This document shows positions 14,855 to 16,972 of a DNA stretch of 16,972 nt, one piece after another. Each line of letters starts with the position of its first letter. The first letter of the stretch is position 1. Under the pieces are notes generated by a model. The model was given only the letters and a program-made list of their open reading frames with translations, did not search any database and was not told the DNA's origin. A program made the translations under genes and the position numbers. The stretch lies in NCBI GenBank assembly GCA_019038735.1, contig JAHOYW010000126.1, positions 1 to 16,972 of the forward strand. Direction: 5' to 3'. This DNA is from Victivallales bacterium (GTDB lineage: Bacteria > Verrucomicrobiota > Lentisphaeria > Victivallales > Victivallaceae).

Positions 14855-16312
14855 CTACACTACATATGTGCTGGATGTGGTGTTTCCGCTATTTTCTGTC
14901 CAAGCTGTATGGAAAAATTCGCCGCGAGCTTTATCCACGCGTTCATAAGTATGAGCACCAAAGTAGTCACGTTGCGCCTGTAGCAAGTTTGCCGGCAGAA
15001 CTTCTGAACGATATGAATCGTAATAGCAAAGAGCACTTGAGAATGCTGGAACAGGAATGCCGTTAAGTGCGGCAGTAGCAACAACTTTACGCCATGCGTC
15101 CTGACATTCGTCAATGATGTTTTTGAAGAAATCATCGAGAAGCAGATTAGCAAGATCAGGTTTTTTATCAAAAGCAGTTTTTATATCGCCGAGGAAACGA
15201 GCACGAATAATACATCCGCCACGCCACATCAAAGCGATTTCACCATAGTTAAGATCCCAGCCGTATTCAGCGGCAGCCAGTTTCATCAATTGATAACCCT
15301 GCGCGTATGAACAAATTTTGGAAGCATAGAGAGCTTTACGGATATCTTCAACAAAGGCAGCTTCATTGCAATCAAAATCCGCAACCGGACCGCTCAAGAC
15401 TTTGCTCGCGGCAACACGTTCGTCTTTGACCGCTGACAGACAGCGGGCGAAAACCGCTTCCGCGATAGTCGGAGCAGGAGCACCAAGATCTAAAGCACTT
15501 TGGCTAGTCCATTTACCAGTACCTTTCTGACCAGCTGTGTCGAGAATAACATCGACAACAGGCACTCCTGTTTCAGGGTCATTTACAGCTAAAATATCTT
15601 TAGTAATCTCAATCAGGTAACTGTCAAGTTCGCCATCGTTCCAGTCAGAAAAAACTTTCTGCATTTGCGGAACATCCATACCGAGACCGTTTTTCATCAA
15701 ATTGTATGCTTCACAAATCATTTGCATGTCACCATACTCGATTCCATTGTGAACCATTTTCACATAATGCCCGGCACCATCATTACCGACCCATTCACAG
15801 CAAGGGCTGCCGTCGTCAACTTTAGCTGAAATAGATTGAAAAATAGGTTTAACAGCTTCCCATGCCTGCGGAGAACCACCGGGCATAATAGAAGGACCTA
15901 GCAATGCGCCTTCTTCGCCACCGGATACACCAGTACCGATGTAAAGCAAGCCCATTTCTTCAAGTTTAGTAGTACGACGGATAGTGTCAGGAAAATGGCT
16001 GTTACCGCCATCAATGATAATATCGCCTTTATCCAGATGCGGAGCGACCATATCAATAAAACTATCAACTGGTGCTCCAGCTTTTACCATCAACATTATT
16101 TTACGTGGAGCCGCGAGATTTTCAATAAGTTCTTCGATTGTATGGCAGCCGATGAAGTTTTTACCTTTACCACGACCTTCCATGAAATCATCAACTTTAG
16201 CTGTTGTACGGTTAAAAACCGCTACAGTAAAATCTTTGCTTTCCATATTAAGTACGAGATTCTCACCCATTACAGCGAGACCGACCAAACCAATATCAGC
16301 TTTCTTAGTCAT
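14855..16312 (-). CDS. gnd: 6-phosphogluconate dehydrogenase (decarboxylating)
   Basis: Oxidises and decarboxylates 6-phosphogluconate to ribulose 5-phosphate with NADP+ or NAD+ in the oxidative pentose phosphate pathway, in the cytoplasm. Seen: the dinucleotide-binding N-terminus [13 protein letters not shown] (7-19), GGNS at 102-105 and [19 protein letters not shown] (128-146), catalytic [13 protein letters not shown] with K185, H188 and N189, and the all-helical C-terminal domain including the [14 protein letters not shown] block. The 485 residues fit the long homodimeric form (about 470-485). AAGGAT lies before ATG. A promoter is visible about 45 bases upstream. Confidence 0.96.
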   Translation of the reverse strand: MTKKADIGLVGLAVMGENLVLNMESKDFTVAVFNRTTAKVDDFMEGRGKGKNFIGCHTIEELIENLAAPRKIMLMVKAGAPVDSFIDMVAPHLDKGDIIIDGGNSHFPDTIRRTTKLEEMGLLYIGTGVSGGEEGALLGPSIMPGGSPQAWEAVKPIFQSISAKVDDGSPCCEWVGNDGAGHYVKMVHNGIEYGDMQMICEAYNLMKNGLGMDVPQMQKVFSDWNDGELDSYLIEITKDILAVNDPETGVPVVDVILDTAGQKGTGKWTSQSALDLGAPAPTIAEAVFARCLSAVKDERVAASKVLSGPVADFDCNEAAFVEDIRKALYASKICSYAQGYQLMKLAAAEYGWDLNYGEIALMWRGGCIIRARFLGDIKTAFDKKPDLANLLLDDFFKNIIDECQDAWRKVVATAALNGIPVPAFSSALCYYDSYRSEVLPANLLQAQRDYFGAHTYERVDKARGEFFHTAWTENSGNTTSSTYVV

Positions 16313-16355
16313 TTCTTTTATCCTTTATTTAAATTTAGCTTTATAATCAGATGCT

Positions 16356-16383
16356 AATATAAACCTCAATCTTTGTAAAGCAA
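16356..16383 (-). promoter_or_regulatory. Likely sigma-70 promoter of gnd
   Basis: On the minus strand, TTGCTT (16383-16378) and TATATT (16361-16356) are separated by 16 bases, with the -10 end 44 bases upstream of the gnd ATG. The -10 matches the consensus in five of six bases and the -35 is fair. Confidence 0.5.
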
Positions 16384-16472
16384 CTTAACAAAGCAAAATA
16401 ATTGCTTTTTTTTGACTTTGCTTTTCAAATCAAGATGCGTATTCTCAATTCAGTTTTATCTCACTTCTTTTA

Positions 16473-16548
16473 GCAAAAAAAATGGAGGGCGAAAGTCTCT
16501 TGAGACGCGCACGATAAACGCCAGCGGCTCGACAGAGTTTCGTCCTCC
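16473..16548 (-). terminator. Long GC-rich hairpin and T-run after thioredoxin
   Basis: GGAGGGCGAAA (16484-16494) pairs with TTTCGTCCTCC (16538-16548) around a 43-base apical part that can fold further (GTCT/AGAC at 16495-16506). In the minus-strand RNA a run of eight U follows directly, 25 bases past the thioredoxin stop, so it works as a terminator. It is far larger and more GC-rich than the other terminators here. One stem pair is G-U only in the plus-strand RNA. Confidence 0.65.
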
Positions 16549-16572
16549 AGTTGAATCTTTAATACAATAAAT

Positions 16573-16887
16573 TTATACAGATTTTAGAGCGTTTACCAGA
16601 GTGGCTTTGTCTTTGACGCCAACAAATGACTCTCTAACTTCACCATCTTTAAGGATGAACATAGCAGGGATACTACGGACACTAAACTTGACAGCGAGAT
16701 CTTGTTCTTCATCAACATTAATTTTACCAATCACCACATCATCACCCATTTCAGCAGCGACTTGATCTAAAACCGGACCCAACATACGACAAGGACCACA
16801 CCAGGTTGCCCAAAAATCAATCAATACAGTACCTTTTGAGGTTAATTCTTCGAAGTTCGCGCTAGTTAAATGTTTTACGTCGCTCAT
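16573..16887 (-). CDS. trxA: Thioredoxin
   Basis: A general protein disulfide reductase of 104 residues, the normal size. Seen: the active site WCGPC (C30, C33), the buried aspartate D24 in LIDFWATW, the cis-proline P74 in VRSIPAMF, and the C-terminal GVKDKATLVNAL helix region. It works in the cytoplasm with thioredoxin reductase, which is not in the window. AAGGA lies eight bases before ATG. The gene stands alone between its own promoter and a large terminator hairpin. Confidence 0.96.
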   Translation of the reverse strand: MSDVKHLTSANFEELTSKGTVLIDFWATWCGPCRMLGPVLDQVAAEMGDDVVIGKINVDEEQDLAVKFSVRSIPAMFILKDGEVRESFVGVKDKATLVNALKSV

Positions 16888-16920
16888 GATGATTTTCCTT
16901 ATATTTTATGTTGATAATTA

Positions 16921-16948
16921 AACATAACCGTTTAAAAAAAGAAGTCAA
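16921..16948 (-). promoter_or_regulatory. Likely trxA promoter with overlapping inverted repeat
   Basis: On the minus strand, TTGACT (16948-16943) and TATGTT (16926-16921) are 16 bases apart, 34 bases upstream of the trxA ATG. The -10 is only moderate. A TTATGTT/AACATAA inverted repeat (16906-16927) overlaps the -10 and could be a regulator site, but this is uncertain in AT-rich DNA. Confidence 0.45.
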
Positions 16949-16972
16949 TTACTTTTCAAAACTTTTGCTATT

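Noticed and set aside
16385..16412. AT-rich AAAGCAA/TTGCTTT hairpin with T-run as a plus-strand terminator
   Set aside because: No plus-strand gene lies upstream and such pairing is expected by chance in this AT-rich leader.

Overview
The window looks like a chromosomal piece of an anaerobic, moderately AT-rich Gram-negative bacterium of the PVC group, most likely Lentisphaerota/Kiritimatiellota-like. The best taxonomic clue is a 50-residue gene at 14174-14326 (minus) whose product begins MSQHPSL and matches my memory of the small basic protein family of Verrucomicrobiota/Chlamydiota relatives. Carbon metabolism (Wood-Ljungdahl enzymes) and lipid A-type aminoarabinose genes fit an anaerobe with an outer membrane. 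The phylum assignment is inference.

Bases 1-7138 (plus strand) hold the end of a Wood-Ljungdahl carbonyl-branch operon: the small subunit of the corrinoid iron-sulfur protein (in frame with what looks like the C-terminal tail of acetyl-CoA synthase, so probably a fusion), the large subunit, its ATP-dependent reductive activator (RACo), a DUF3786-type protein, a CobW/G3E-type GTPase and a zinc-ribbon HD-domain protein. Together they move a methyl group to acetyl-CoA synthase, repair the oxidised cobalt centre, and probably supply or maintain metal/corrinoid cofactors. A run of five perfect 7-bp repeats lies between the first two genes.

Bases 7195-8732 (minus strand) encode a membrane Ser/Thr kinase followed, with a 4-base overlap, by a previously easy-to-miss 47-residue lipoprotein. 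This pair converges on the Wood-Ljungdahl operon. Bases 8733-9194 have no gene but carry a terminator-like hairpin, a perfect AT-rich inverted repeat and a row of three GC-rich hairpins ending in a T-run; this is the most unusual non-coding stretch.

Bases 9195-14046 (minus strand) carry a short-chain dehydrogenase resembling mannonate/fructuronate oxidoreductases, preceded by two operator-like palindromes, and upstream of it an overlapping arnB-arnT-arnC set for aminoarabinose-type modification of lipid A or another envelope glycan. arnA and arnD are not in the window.

Bases 14174-16887 (minus strand) hold housekeeping genes as single or paired units: the PVC small basic protein, an RRM RNA-binding protein, 6-phosphogluconate dehydrogenase and thioredoxin, separated by clear terminators. 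I see no rRNA, tRNA, CRISPR array, insertion sequence or phage gene.
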